From Myxococcales bacterium (GTDB lineage: Bacteria; Myxococcota_A; UBA9042; GCA-2863065): 58,196 nucleotides of DNA. The notes below the pieces were generated by a model that had not been told where the DNA came from, did no database searches, and saw only the letters and a program-made list of their open reading frames with translations. Positions 35,637 to 43,662 of this stretch are shown piece after piece. The stretch is taken from assembly GCA_018780435.1 (NCBI GenBank), contig JADMJS010000189.1:1-58196 (forward strand), read 5' to 3'. Made by a program: the position numbers and the translations under genes. The number at the start of each line of letters is the position of its first letter. The stretch's first letter is position 1.

Positions 35637-37039
35637 GGCGCCACCGCCGCGTCACTGCCGATGGAAGCCGGCAAGCGTGGGCTATTCGAGAGGCCGTCCA
35701 CGTCCGAGCCGTCGGTCTCGTCGCGCGCCCCGAACGCCGCCCCGAAGCTGAGCCCGAGGGTCAAGAAGTGCCCGTCGCTGGCCACGGACTCTCCGTCGAC
35801 ATCGAGGGTGTAGTGCGCCCATTCGTAGCCGAGGTTCAGTGACAGGCCGTCACTGAGCGGGAGCGCGGTCCCGGCCGACGCGCCGTAGAGGATGTCGCTG
35901 GCGCTGTCGTAAACGAGCGCCGCGTCGAGCAGGACCGGGCTGCGCTCGCGACCGAACTTCCCCGACGCCCAGAGCCCGAACTCGCCGCGCCAGTACTCGG
36001 CGGTCACCGACGCGCTTCCGAAGACCTCACCGCCCACGACCTGCATCGCTACCCCGGGCTTCAGGTACACCCCGGCGCCGAGCGGCGTCCGCCAGGCCGC
36101 CCCGAGTCGGAGGACGTTCCCGTCCTGACCGCGGAGCAGCACCGACGATTCGAGGTGAAGGAGGCCGAGCGGCAAGCTCGTGTCCACGGTCGCGCCGAGC
36201 GCGTGGGAGATCGGCTGGAGGCGGCTCGCGTCCGACAGCAGGCCGTAGTGGAGCCGCGCGTCGAAGCCAGAGCGCCCGTCCATGAGGCTCAAGGCCCCGG
36301 TGGACGCGTAGCCGGCCGAGAGGAAGAACGTGTGATGGGAGAACGGCTCGCCGTCGGGATCGCGCGCGTTGCCGCGCTCTTGGAGGGCGTCGTAGCGGTA
36401 CGTGGTGCTGAGCGCGAAGCCCGACTCGGTACGGGCGGCGAGCGAGACCGAACCGCCAATCCCCGAATCGAGCGTCGGGCTACCGCCGTAGAGCTGACCA
36501 GTCGTGCCCGCCTGCACGAGCAGCGCCGCGCGTGGGGCCGAGAGCACGATAGCGAGCCCAGAGCGGGCGGGCGCGTGGTCCGGTGCGTCGGCGAGGACGG
36601 CGCGGAAGCCCCCTTCGGCGTCGTCCATTCGGCCTTCACGCGCGGCGCAGTAGGCCAACCCGACGCGGGGGTCGATGGCGCCGCCCGAGATTCGAGAGGC
36701 CGTTCGATAGTGTTCGGAGGCCTGCCGGGTGTCGCCGGCTTCGAACCAGAGCCACCCGAGCTGAAGCTCGACGGCGTAGTCGGTGCCGAGGACGCCGTCC
36801 GTCTCGGCAGCACGCGTGAGGACCGCTGCGGCGCCGGCCGGGTCGCCCGCCCGCTCGCGCTGTCGCGCCTGGGCCCATGCCGCCGGGAGCGCGGGGGTAT
36901 CGCTGACCCTCGACGTGTCGTCCGTCAGTGGCAGAGCGGGCCCCGGGATCTCCGCGCGGGCCACGTTCCCGCAGAGGCAGGCGCCCGCCAGCAGCGCGGC
37001 GATGGAACGACTCGAGGTCGTGAGCTGAACGTGGCGCAT
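35633..37039 (-). CDS. TPR plus outer-membrane beta-barrel protein, first gene of the operon
   Basis: 468 residues with a signal peptide (IAALLAGACLCGNVARA). Residues ~50-165 are TPR-like (LQLGWLWFEAGDTRQASEHY, VGLAYCAAREGRMDDAEGGF). From ~170 the sequence turns into alternating strands with aromatic girdle residues (FALSTTYRYDAL, FFLSAGYAS, EFGLWASGKFG, LSLNLGYEWAHY) and ends in a loopy acidic tail rather than a terminal Phe. It should sit in the outer membrane with the TPR part in the periplasm. ATG 37039. It is preceded by a candidate sigma-54 promoter. Confidence 0.8.
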   Translation of the reverse strand: MRHVQLTTSSRSIAALLAGACLCGNVARAEIPGPALPLTDDTSRVSDTPALPAAWAQARQRERAGDPAGAAAVLTRAAETDGVLGTDYAVELQLGWLWFEAGDTRQASEHYRTASRISGGAIDPRVGLAYCAAREGRMDDAEGGFRAVLADAPDHAPARSGLAIVLSAPRAALLVQAGTTGQLYGGSPTLDSGIGGSVSLAARTESGFALSTTYRYDALQERGNARDPDGEPFSHHTFFLSAGYASTGALSLMDGRSGFDARLHYGLLSDASRLQPISHALGATVDTSLPLGLLHLESSVLLRGQDGNVLRLGAAWRTPLGAGVYLKPGVAMQVVGGEVFGSASVTAEYWRGEFGLWASGKFGRERSPVLLDAALVYDSASDILYGASAGTALPLSDGLSLNLGYEWAHYTLDVDGESVASDGHFLTLGLSFGAAFGARDETDGSDVDGLSNSPRLPASIGSDAAVAP

Positions 37040-37096
37040 GGCGGTCTCCGGGGCGGGTCGCGGCCACCCGAGAGGGCGGCGTCACGATCGGCCTTC

Positions 37097-37111
37097 GCAA
37101 CCGGCGTGCCA
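37097..37111 (-). promoter_or_regulatory. Sigma-54 (-24/-12) promoter of the seven-gene operon
   Basis: On the minus strand TGGCACGCCGGTTGC, equal to the consensus TGGCACG-N4-TTGC, with GG and GC exactly 10 bases apart; only the final W (here G) deviates. Transcription would start near 37086, giving a leader of about 47 bases before the ATG at 37039. Confidence 0.65.
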
Positions 37112-37203
37112 GAGGCTGCTCAGCTCGACCTTCAGCGCCATGTGGCGCCGCGACGCACCACCAGGGCGTCACTGTCAGTGGGCGTGCTGCGCTATCGGGA
37201 CGC

Positions 37204-37225
37204 TGTCCGGACCCGTTGTCCGGAC
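37204..37225. promoter_or_regulatory. Paired GTCCGGAC palindromes, possible enhancer-binding site
   Basis: GTCCGGAC at 37205-37212 and again at 37218-37225, each preceded by T (TGTCCGGAC direct repeat, 13-base period). They lie about 120-135 bases upstream of the predicted sigma-54 start, the usual distance for a bacterial enhancer-binding protein. The regulator is unknown. Confidence 0.45.
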
Positions 37226-37273
37226 GATCCGGGGCGGGGGCGGGGTTTTGCGGTGACAACGAAGACTGACAGG

Positions 37274-37291
37274 CGACAAGGACGCTTGTCG
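37274..37291 (-). terminator. Hairpin after the 685-residue lipoprotein gene
   Basis: CGACAAG and CTTGTCG pair across a 4-base loop, starting 8 bases past the stop at 37300. No T-run follows, so termination is plausible but weakly supported. Confidence 0.4.
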
Positions 37292-37299
37292 GCCCCGAG

Positions 37300-39357
37300 C
37301 TACTGCAAGGGGCTCTCCAGCTCTCGGACCACGACCGTCTGGGCGTCCCCGTCGAGCCACGGCGCCACCCACACCGCCATGACGCCGCCGGGCGTCGCGG
37401 CCACGCGTGGCGCCGCGGACGCGCCGGGCCCGAAGGTGGCGACGGCCGGGTAGGGGACCTGAAGACCGAGCGTGCCCGTGAAGAGGACGGCCGACAGGTC
37501 GCCCGAGAGGGGCTCGTCGCCATTCGGCGGCGCTACGGCCCCACCGGGAGGGACGATCCAGGCGACGACCCACCCTTGGATGGAGTAGGCGATCGCCGGT
37601 GCCGTCGCGCCGGGCTTCGGAAGCGCCGCGCTCTCGCCGTTGGTCGTGGCGATCGAGAGCCCGGCTGCCGTCGGCCAGACGACGCCGACCCGGCTCGCCC
37701 CCGCGGCAGCGTCGGGCCGGCCCGTTGGCGCGTCGCCCGGGAGCTCGATGACGTCGTCCGACGCCACGAGCCGAACGCCGTCGACGGACGTCACGACGAG
37801 CGCCCCCGCGGACTTCCATTCGGCCGCTCTCGGGGCCCAGAGGGACGGCGCTGTGAACAGGTTCGTCCCGGTCTCGTCGAGCAGGCGGCCCTCGCTCCCA
37901 TCCCAGACGGCGATCCGCGGCGTCGTCCCGTCGATGTCCGGGGCCGTGACGTTCGGGACGGTGACGACCGAGGCGCCGCCCGTGAGGAGCGCTGAGAGCG
38001 CGACGAGTGAGACCCCCGCGTCCGTCTCCCACGCGAGGAGCCCGGCGCCCACCGCCGGCCGGCGTCCGCCCGCCGCGACGAGGGTGACCGGGCCGGTCGG
38101 CGTCCCTGTCGAATCGATCGTTCGGGTCGAGACGCCGTCGTCGTCTTGCCAGATGACCTGATAGGCGAGGCCGAAGGCGGCGATGTCGGGCGCGGTCTCC
38201 AGCTGACCCGGTCCAGCGGGGACGGCGACTTCGGTGTCACCATTGCCGCACGCGGGTGGCGCGACGCGAATCCAGCGAGCGGCCGTCAAGGTCGCCCCGG
38301 CGCCGGCGTTATCGCTGTCGTCCGCGATGAAGCGGAGCTCCAGCGTCGCGTCCTGTTCGCCCGCGATCGGATAAGCCCGTAGGCCCGTGGCGGCGCCAGC
38401 ACAGAGCGTGTCGACCAGCGCGCCGCCAATGCGGACCTCGAGCCGGTCGTCGCAGCCGGTCGCCGTCGACGGGAGCCCGATGACGAGCTCGACGAGCGCG
38501 GGGCCGGCCGGGGCGACGATGCGGCTCGAGGTGAGCCGTGCGTCGACGGCACCGTGATCGTAGGTGCCGCCAGGCCCCGTGGCGCGTAGGCCGGGAGACG
38601 GGCCGGCACGCCAGTAGACCTGTGTGCTTGTGCTGGTGGCGATCCATCCTTCGGGCACGGCGCCGTCCGGGGCGACCTCCGCGTAGAGGGTGCCGGGCGC
38701 ATCGTCGAAGACACGGCACTCGCAGTCGGCGCAGACCGCCACCTCGCACACGTTCTTGCTACAGTCACCGCTCGCCGAGCAGAGGCACGGGCGCGTGCCG
38801 ATACAGGCGCCCCCGTCTTCGCAACGATCGTCGATGGTCGAGACGTCGCCATCGTCGCAGGGGGTCCCGGGCGGCGTGGCTTCCGGCACGCAGGCGCAGC
38901 CATCACAGCGAAGCCGGCCGTTGCAGCCGTCCCCATCGTCGAAAGGCGCGCACGCGGCGTCCGAATCGCAGATGCAGACGGTGGGACCGGCGTCGCAGAC
39001 CCCGCTCCGGCATTGATCGCCTTGGGTCGCTGGATCGCCGTCGCTGCAGGCCCGACCGTCCTCCACCGGGTCGCCCCGGCACTCCCCGGCCGTGCAAGAC
39101 GGCGTGATGCAAGGCAGCCCGTTCGCCCACGCGACGCAGTCGCCGTCACTCGAACACGCGATGGTCTCCGGGAGCTCTGGGCCGGGCGTGTCCGGCACGA
39201 ACCCGGTGTCGATCTGACCCGAGTGAATGTCGGGGTCGGCCGCGGTGGATCGAAGATCGGTGACCTCGATGCAGCCGAGGCTCATGGCCACGAGGAGCCA
39301 CGACGTAGTGAAGCGCCGGGACGCGACGTGGAGGATCGACGGGGTTCTCTCTGGCAT
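37300..39357 (-). CDS. Large Cys-rich lipoprotein with beta-sandwich/propeller-like C-terminus
   Basis: 685 residues from ATG 39357. The signal peptide ends in MSLGC. Residues ~50-230 are Cys-rich modules (CSSDGDCVAW, CITPSCTAGEC, CDSDAACAPF, CSASGDCSKNVC) of the type repeated in this window. The middle region (DARLTSSRIVAPAGPALVEL) resembles a jelly-roll. The C-terminal ~300 residues have repeating strands such as YQVIWQDDDGVSTRTID and GVVWPTAAGLSIATTN, suggesting a propeller. No catalytic residues recognised; presumed surface protein. Confidence 0.8.
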   Translation of the reverse strand: MPERTPSILHVASRRFTTSWLLVAMSLGCIEVTDLRSTAADPDIHSGQIDTGFVPDTPGPELPETIACSSDGDCVAWANGLPCITPSCTAGECRGDPVEDGRACSDGDPATQGDQCRSGVCDAGPTVCICDSDAACAPFDDGDGCNGRLRCDGCACVPEATPPGTPCDDGDVSTIDDRCEDGGACIGTRPCLCSASGDCSKNVCEVAVCADCECRVFDDAPGTLYAEVAPDGAVPEGWIATSTSTQVYWRAGPSPGLRATGPGGTYDHGAVDARLTSSRIVAPAGPALVELVIGLPSTATGCDDRLEVRIGGALVDTLCAGAATGLRAYPIAGEQDATLELRFIADDSDNAGAGATLTAARWIRVAPPACGNGDTEVAVPAGPGQLETAPDIAAFGLAYQVIWQDDDGVSTRTIDSTGTPTGPVTLVAAGGRRPAVGAGLLAWETDAGVSLVALSALLTGGASVVTVPNVTAPDIDGTTPRIAVWDGSEGRLLDETGTNLFTAPSLWAPRAAEWKSAGALVVTSVDGVRLVASDDVIELPGDAPTGRPDAAAGASRVGVVWPTAAGLSIATTNGESAALPKPGATAPAIAYSIQGWVVAWIVPPGGAVAPPNGDEPLSGDLSAVLFTGTLGLQVPYPAVATFGPGASAAPRVAATPGGVMAVWVAPWLDGDAQTVVVRELESPLQ

Positions 39358-39415
39358 CACCGCCTGACTCTATCCAATTCGGCGGCGTGGGCGTGCGGAG
39401 ATCGCCCCTCCTCGC

Positions 39416-40735
39416 TCACGGAGCGGGTGCCCAGCTCCCCTGGCAGAAGTTCTGAGGTGAGCAGTAGGCGCCGAAGTTCGACGCACAACATCCGCCATCG
39501 ACGCAATCGGTGCCCGTCTCACACGGGCAGAAGTTGCCGCACTGCTGGCCGCCGTCCGTCTTGCAGCAGAAGCCGAAGCCGCAGTCCTCGCTCGACGTGC
39601 AGGAGGTCGGGGTGCCGCCGTCGCCGCCGGGCATGCCCCCGGGGCCCCCGCCCGTCGACCCGGTCGTACCGCCATCGCCCCCGCCGCCGATGAGGTCGCC
39701 CGCGAGCGCACAGAGGCCCGGCTGGAGGCACGCGTCGATCTCGATCCCAAACGCCGACACGCCACAACACGCGATCCCGTCCGGGCAGTCCGAGTCGGCG
39801 CTACACGACGCGCCGATGCACTGGTCCTTCGGGCCGCAGACACCGCCGAGGAACTGGACCTCGCAGCAGGCCCGACCGGCGCCACAGTCGGCGTCGTTCT
39901 GGCACTGCGGGCCATAACATCCGCCCGTCGGAGCGCAGAAGGACGGGATCACGGAGACGCCGGGGCAGCATTCGCGACCGGCCCCGCACTCCGCGTCTGC
40001 CTCGCACTGTGGCCCGTAGCACGCCGCCGCCGACGCCGCGCAGTAGCCTTGACCGCCGGTGACCTGGCAACAGAACTCCCCGCCTGGGCAGGGCGCCCCG
40101 TCGCCACACGTCGTACCGGCCGTCCCGTCACCGCCGTCTGTGGTGCTGCCATCGGTCGTGCCGTCGGTCGTGCCGTCCGAACTGCCATCGGTCGTGCCGT
40201 CCGCGCTGCCATCGGTCGTGCCATCCGCGCTGCCGTCAGTCGTACCATCCGCGCTGCCGTCGGTCGTGCCACCGTCATTGCCGTCGATCGCACCGTCCTC
40301 CTGGTCGGACGCATCGACGCCGCCGTCGCTGTCACCGCCATCGGTGCTGGGTCCGTCGGTGCTGGGTCCGTCCGTACTGGGTCCGTCGGTAGCCCCCTCG
40401 TCCGTCGCGTCCGCGGTGCCGCCATCTCGGCCGCCCGTGGCGCCGTCCTCACCGTCGTTACCAGCGCCCGGGGTGCTGTCGTCGCCACCCGCGCCGGGCG
40501 TCGAGCACGACCCATTGACGCAGAGACGACCGCTCCCGCAATCGGAGTCCCGGAGGCACTCGAGGGTCCCGCCTGTGAGTGTGCTCGTGTCCGCCGAGCA
40601 CGCCGCGCCGAGCAGCGCCGCAGTCAGGAGGAGCGCACCCGAGCGGGCCAAGGGGCCCCGCGAGAGAAGGCCACCTCGGCGGTCTTTCGGCGAGCTCGCA
40701 CCGTCGCCACAGTGGCGATTTGATTCGGTCTTCAT
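39416..40735 (-). CDS. Cys-rich lipoprotein with Asp-Gly-Thr repeat tether
   Basis: 439 residues from ATG 40735 with GGGAGAAG upstream. Lipobox LLGAAC follows a hydrophobic stretch. One Cys module (CLRDSDCGSGRLCVNGSC) is followed by a ~120-residue low-complexity tether (STDGP and GSADGTTD units) and then six or more modules such as CGDGAPCPGGEFCC, CEADAECGAGRECC, CQNDADCGAGRACC, CSADSDCPDGIACC and CSSEDCGFGFCC (approximate). The modular plan equals that of the lipoprotein at 1-943. Function unknown. Confidence 0.85.
   Translation of the reverse strand: MKTESNRHCGDGASSPKDRRGGLLSRGPLARSGALLLTAALLGAACSADTSTLTGGTLECLRDSDCGSGRLCVNGSCSTPGAGGDDSTPGAGNDGEDGATGGRDGGTADATDEGATDGPSTDGPSTDGPSTDGGDSDGGVDASDQEDGAIDGNDGGTTDGSADGTTDGSADGTTDGSADGTTDGSSDGTTDGTTDGSTTDGGDGTAGTTCGDGAPCPGGEFCCQVTGGQGYCAASAAACYGPQCEADAECGAGRECCPGVSVIPSFCAPTGGCYGPQCQNDADCGAGRACCEVQFLGGVCGPKDQCIGASCSADSDCPDGIACCGVSAFGIEIDACLQPGLCALAGDLIGGGGDGGTTGSTGGGPGGMPGGDGGTPTSCTSSEDCGFGFCCKTDGGQQCGNFCPCETGTDCVDGGCCASNFGAYCSPQNFCQGSWAPAP
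40163..40385. repeat. Two tandem-repeat blocks coding the lipoprotein tether
   Basis: 40163-40270 holds four and a half 24-bp units (for example ATCGGTCGTGCC then GTCCGCGCTGCC). 40341-40385 holds three 15-bp units of TCGGTGCTGGGTCCG type. Both are in frame and code GSADGTTD and STDGP repeats on the minus strand. Confidence 0.85.
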
Positions 40736-40811
40736 TGAACTTCTCCCACTACGCTCGCGAGCGAGCGCCACACCGGTCGCGCGTCCCGCACGGATGATCT
40801 AAGCTCCGCGC

Positions 40812-41861
40812 GTGATGCTTATTGGCCGAGCCCATTCACTCTCGTCACTCGGGCGCTACGTCGCCCATCTCGCGGTTTCGGGCGTCGTCGCGACGTCCGC
40901 CTCGGTCTGGTCCACGGACGCGTATGCCGAGGATGCCCCAATCACCGCGCGCGCGATTGATATCCGTGGCAAGCAGAGCCTCGGCGCGCTCACCATCGCG
41001 CGTGCCTACGATCTCGATTCGACCGATCGCCGCTTCGGTGGCCTCAGCGGCATGGTGCTCCTCGATGGCGGTCGCCGCGTCCTCGCCGTCACCGATAACG
41101 CCCTCTTCGTGCTCTTCGAGCTCGAGCGCGACGCTGCGGGGCACGTCATCGGCGTCGGCCCGGCCCGGATCATCCCCATGGCGAGCGCCACGGGCGACGC
41201 GTTTGCCGCCGGCTTCGGCGACAGCGAGGAGATCCAGCTCCTCAGCAGTGGCGACATCTTGGTCTCGTTCGAACACGAGCACCGTCTCTCCACCTTCGGG
41301 CCGGTCACCGCGTTTCTGGCCTCGCCCTCGACGACAGAGCCGGGGGCCTTGATCCCGAAAGAGGTCCCCTTCCGTGCCCCCCTTGGGCTCTCCCACGCGC
41401 CCAAGAACGGCGGGCTCGAAGCGATGCTCGCTCTCGACGGGGGCGGGGTCTTCGCCGCCCGAGAGAAGCCCTCCGATCACACGGGCCAACATCCGGCCTG
41501 GCTCTGGCCGGCTGGCGAGGGGCCGATCGTCGATCTCGTCTACCGAGCCGAGGGTGGCTTTCAGCCGACGGCGTTCGCTCCGCTCAAATCCGGCACCGCG
41601 ATCGGCCTCGAGCGTCGCTACACGATGATGGACGGGATCGCGGCCCGTCTCGTCCGCTTTGACGTGCCGACAGCCGGGGCCGCTGGGGTCGTCCGTAGCG
41701 TCGAGCTCGGCCGTTTCGGCGCGGGACAGCCCTGCGACAACTTCGAGGCGATGGCCACCGAACGTCGCTCGGATGGCGGCCATTGGGTGTTCCTACTCGC
41801 CGACGACAACTTCAATCCCACGCAACACGGGTACTTTCTGCAGCTCTCGTTGCCGGATTGA
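40812..41861 (+). CDS. Esterase-like protein of the phytase-like family
   Basis: 349 residues (GTG 40812, or ATG one codon later). An N-terminal hydrophobic segment ending around AYAEDAP suggests export. The C-terminal LLADDNFNPTQHGYFLQLSL and the early FGGLSGMVLLDGGRRVLAVTD match the esterase-like activity of phytase domain, a propeller found in secreted proteins. Supporting segments are GFGDSEEIQLLSSGDILVSF and NGGLEAMLALDGGGVFAA. The actual substrate is not known. Monocistronic, between a divergent lipoprotein gene and the tRNA. Confidence 0.85.
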   Translation: MMLIGRAHSLSSLGRYVAHLAVSGVVATSASVWSTDAYAEDAPITARAIDIRGKQSLGALTIARAYDLDSTDRRFGGLSGMVLLDGGRRVLAVTDNALFVLFELERDAAGHVIGVGPARIIPMASATGDAFAAGFGDSEEIQLLSSGDILVSFEHEHRLSTFGPVTAFLASPSTTEPGALIPKEVPFRAPLGLSHAPKNGGLEAMLALDGGGVFAAREKPSDHTGQHPAWLWPAGEGPIVDLVYRAEGGFQPTAFAPLKSGTAIGLERRYTMMDGIAARLVRFDVPTAGAAGVVRSVELGRFGAGQPCDNFEAMATERRSDGGHWVFLLADDNFNPTQHGYFLQLSLPD

Positions 41862-42067
41862 ACTCCCGAGGAGCGCGCCGATGTTCTCCCGTCGCTGGAC
41901 CACGGGCCAGCGTACGTGAATGGCGTCCGGTGTCTGCGATACGTCTTGACGCGCCTTCGGCCGGTCCGTTTCGAAGAACAGCACCCTCCTGGGAACCAGT
42001 CTCAATAGGCCCCCGAATGACGCCTCATCGCCACCGAAAAGAATCGCACTGAGGTCGATTTTGCTTC

Positions 42068-42095
42068 TTGACAGGTGGTCGCTCCTGGGTACTAT
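42068..42095 (+). promoter_or_regulatory. Sigma-70-type promoter of tRNA-Phe
   Basis: Perfect TTGACA at 42068-42073, a 16-base spacer and TACTAT at 42090-42095, ending 12 bases before the mature tRNA. This is the clearest housekeeping promoter in the window. Confidence 0.8.
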
Positions 42096-42107
42096 GCCGC
42101 TCGCTCT

Positions 42108-42180
42108 GCTCGGGTAGCTCAGTTGGTAGAGCACGCGACTGAAAATCGCGGTGTCGACAGTTCAATTCTGTCCCCGAGCA
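42108..42180 (+). tRNA. tRNA-Phe (GAA)
   Basis: 73 bases, complete cloverleaf: acceptor GCTCGGG/CCCGAGC with discriminator A, D stem GCTC/GAGC, anticodon stem CGCGA/TCGCG with loop CTGAAAA (anticodon GAA at 42141-42143), variable GTGTC, T stem GACAG/CTGTC with loop TTCAATT. The 3' CCA is not encoded (CTTC follows), so it must be added enzymatically. Confidence 0.97.
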
Positions 42181-42200
42181 CTTCTTCGACTTCGCACGGT

Positions 42201-42251
42201 CACCCCCACCGGGGGTGGTCGACGAGTGCATGCGCCGCACGTAAGTGCGGC
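42201..42251 (+). other. Two stable stem-loops downstream of tRNA-Phe
   Basis: CACCCCC/GGGGGTG with loop ACC (42201-42217) and GCCGCAC/GTGCGGC with loop GTAA (42234-42251), a GNRA tetraloop. They lie between the tRNA and the winged-helix gene. Could be tRNA-precursor processing signals or part of a structured leader. Confidence 0.5.
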
Positions 42252-42255
42252 GTGT

Positions 42256-42284
42256 GAGGGCCCCGGCGTCGGTCTTGGGCCCTC
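42256..42284 (+). terminator. Hairpin upstream of the winged-helix gene
   Basis: GAGGGCCC at 42256-42263 and GGGCCCTC at 42277-42284 pair across a 13-base loop; CGTTCC follows. It may end the tRNA transcript. There is no strong T-run, and it lies 52 bases before the next start codon, so a leader element is also possible. Confidence 0.45.
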
Positions 42285-42336
42285 CGTTCCGTGAAAGCGG
42301 GCGGTCTCCCTACCGAACACCGAGAGGCCCGCGTCA

Positions 42337-43101
42337 ATGCACGCGATCTCGCATGGCAACATCAGCGCCGTTCGTTTTGACACGCTCGCAGTGATCGTGT
42401 CAGGTGATGGGGCACTGACCGTGGGTGTACATGAGCTTCAAGACCTGATGCAGGTCGTCCAAGAGCTCCTGAATTCTGCACGGTCCGCTGCGCCTCGTCA
42501 GTCTGCAAAGACCTCGGCTCTCCTCGCCGCCATCGCTGGCGGCGCTCTCAAGGACTACGACGACTTCGAGCCGAAGCTCGCGTCGACCGTGCCGGCCCAC
42601 GACGCCGTAGAGCCCGTCTCTACAGCGCCGACGGTGGCTCGAGTCGAAGCACCCGCTCCAGTGAAGGCTGCGGAGTCGCCGAAAGCGGCACCCGTCCCGG
42701 CACTGCAGCGGCGTGCGAGGGGCACTCGCGACGTTCCTTCGGCCTCGGCCCGAACCGCGGCGCCAGCGCCCGCAAAGGCCGCGGCGGCGGCGGCTCCGGC
42801 CGCCCCTGCAGCACCCGTGGCGCCTCCGCCCGTGGTGACGAAGGTCGACGAGGCTCCGGTGCCGTCCGCGGCTGCCGGCAAGCGGCCCGCAAACGAGATC
42901 CTCTCGGAGGCGGTGATCGCCTTCCTTGAGCCTCGGACGCGGCCCCAGTCCGTCGACCGGATCGCGCGAGCGGTTCGAAAGGTCGATGGCGCGCCCCAGG
43001 TGACCGAAGTCCAGCTTCGCGAGCTGCTCAAGATCCTGGTCAAGAAGGGGATCTTGACGCGATCGCCGGCCGGTGGCCACTCCATCGCGGGTGTCGAATA
43101 G
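42337..43101 (+). CDS. Protein with Ala/Pro-rich linker and C-terminal winged-helix-like domain
   Basis: 254 residues. The N-terminal ~70 residues look folded (AISHGNISAVRFDTLAVIVS, then a helix VHELQDLMQVVQELLN). Residues ~90-185 are a disordered Ala/Pro/Lys-rich linker. The last ~70 residues (NEILSEAVIAFLEPRTRPQS through LRELLKILVKKGILTRSP) look like a winged helix with a C-terminal KGILTR hairpin. Such linker-plus-winged-helix proteins often bind DNA or act as chromosomal accessory proteins, but no family is recognised. Confidence 0.7.
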   Translation: MHAISHGNISAVRFDTLAVIVSGDGALTVGVHELQDLMQVVQELLNSARSAAPRQSAKTSALLAAIAGGALKDYDDFEPKLASTVPAHDAVEPVSTAPTVARVEAPAPVKAAESPKAAPVPALQRRARGTRDVPSASARTAAPAPAKAAAAAAPAAPAAPVAPPPVVTKVDEAPVPSAAAGKRPANEILSEAVIAFLEPRTRPQSVDRIARAVRKVDGAPQVTEVQLRELLKILVKKGILTRSPAGGHSIAGVE

Positions 43102-43662
43102 CGTCTCCGCCCCCGTGAACGACACACCGGTGTCGCTCGCGGGAATCCGGTCCGCTCCAGGCACACGGTGATGCGATCCCTCCGGGGATCGCCTCCACGG
43201 TAGCGATCTGAGGCTGCAGGCGCGCCACTCAGAACGCGGCGATGCGGCTCAGCCGCGGCGACTACGCCTCGGATATGTCTTGCGACCGCTCGGCCTGCTC
43301 CTCGCCCCCCGGGCGCTTGGGGACGTTCCGCACGTTACCCTCCTGCTTCATCCGCTATTGTGTCGGCCACGTGTACTGTGTCGGTCACGTGTCCTGTGTC
43401 GGCCACGTGTCCTGGGTCGGTCACGTGTCCTGGGTCGGTCACGTGTCCTGTGTCGGTCACGTGTACTGTCTTGGCCACGACACGCTCGCGGTCTTGGAAG
43501 ACCGTGGCCGATCGCGACGTCGATCACGTCCACGCCGATCCGCTCGCGGAGGTCCACGTCCTCAGCGCCGTCCATATTTCAGGGACTTGGAACGAGCCGG
43601 GCCGGATGCGGCGCGAGGCGTATCGAGCGACGCATCGACGGCCGGGAGGTGAGTAGTCTTGG
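43102..43662. other. Intergenic region holding the CACGTG repeat array
   Basis: About 560 bases between convergent genes. Apart from the 18-bp array it shows no supportable gene. Frames through the array code Cys-Val-Gly-His-Val hexapeptide repeats but lack a credible start or folded domain. Confidence 0.5.
43361..43468. repeat. Six 18-bp tandem repeats, each with a CACGTG palindrome
   Basis: Units begin at 43361, 43379, 43397, 43415, 43433 and 43451; consensus TGTCGGTCACGTGTCCTG with a few substitutions. A decayed seventh unit follows to 43486. Each unit contains CACGTG, giving six sites at an exact 18-base period. Confidence 0.92.

Noticed and set aside
43361..43486. CRISPR array
   Set aside because: Units are contiguous 18-mers with no spacers and no cas genes nearby.
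43242..43652. 136-residue plus-strand frame with Cys-Val-Gly-His-Val hexapeptide repeats
   Set aside because: The repeats follow automatically from an 18-bp tandem array; flanking sequence is Arg-rich frame noise and there is no convincing ribosome binding site.
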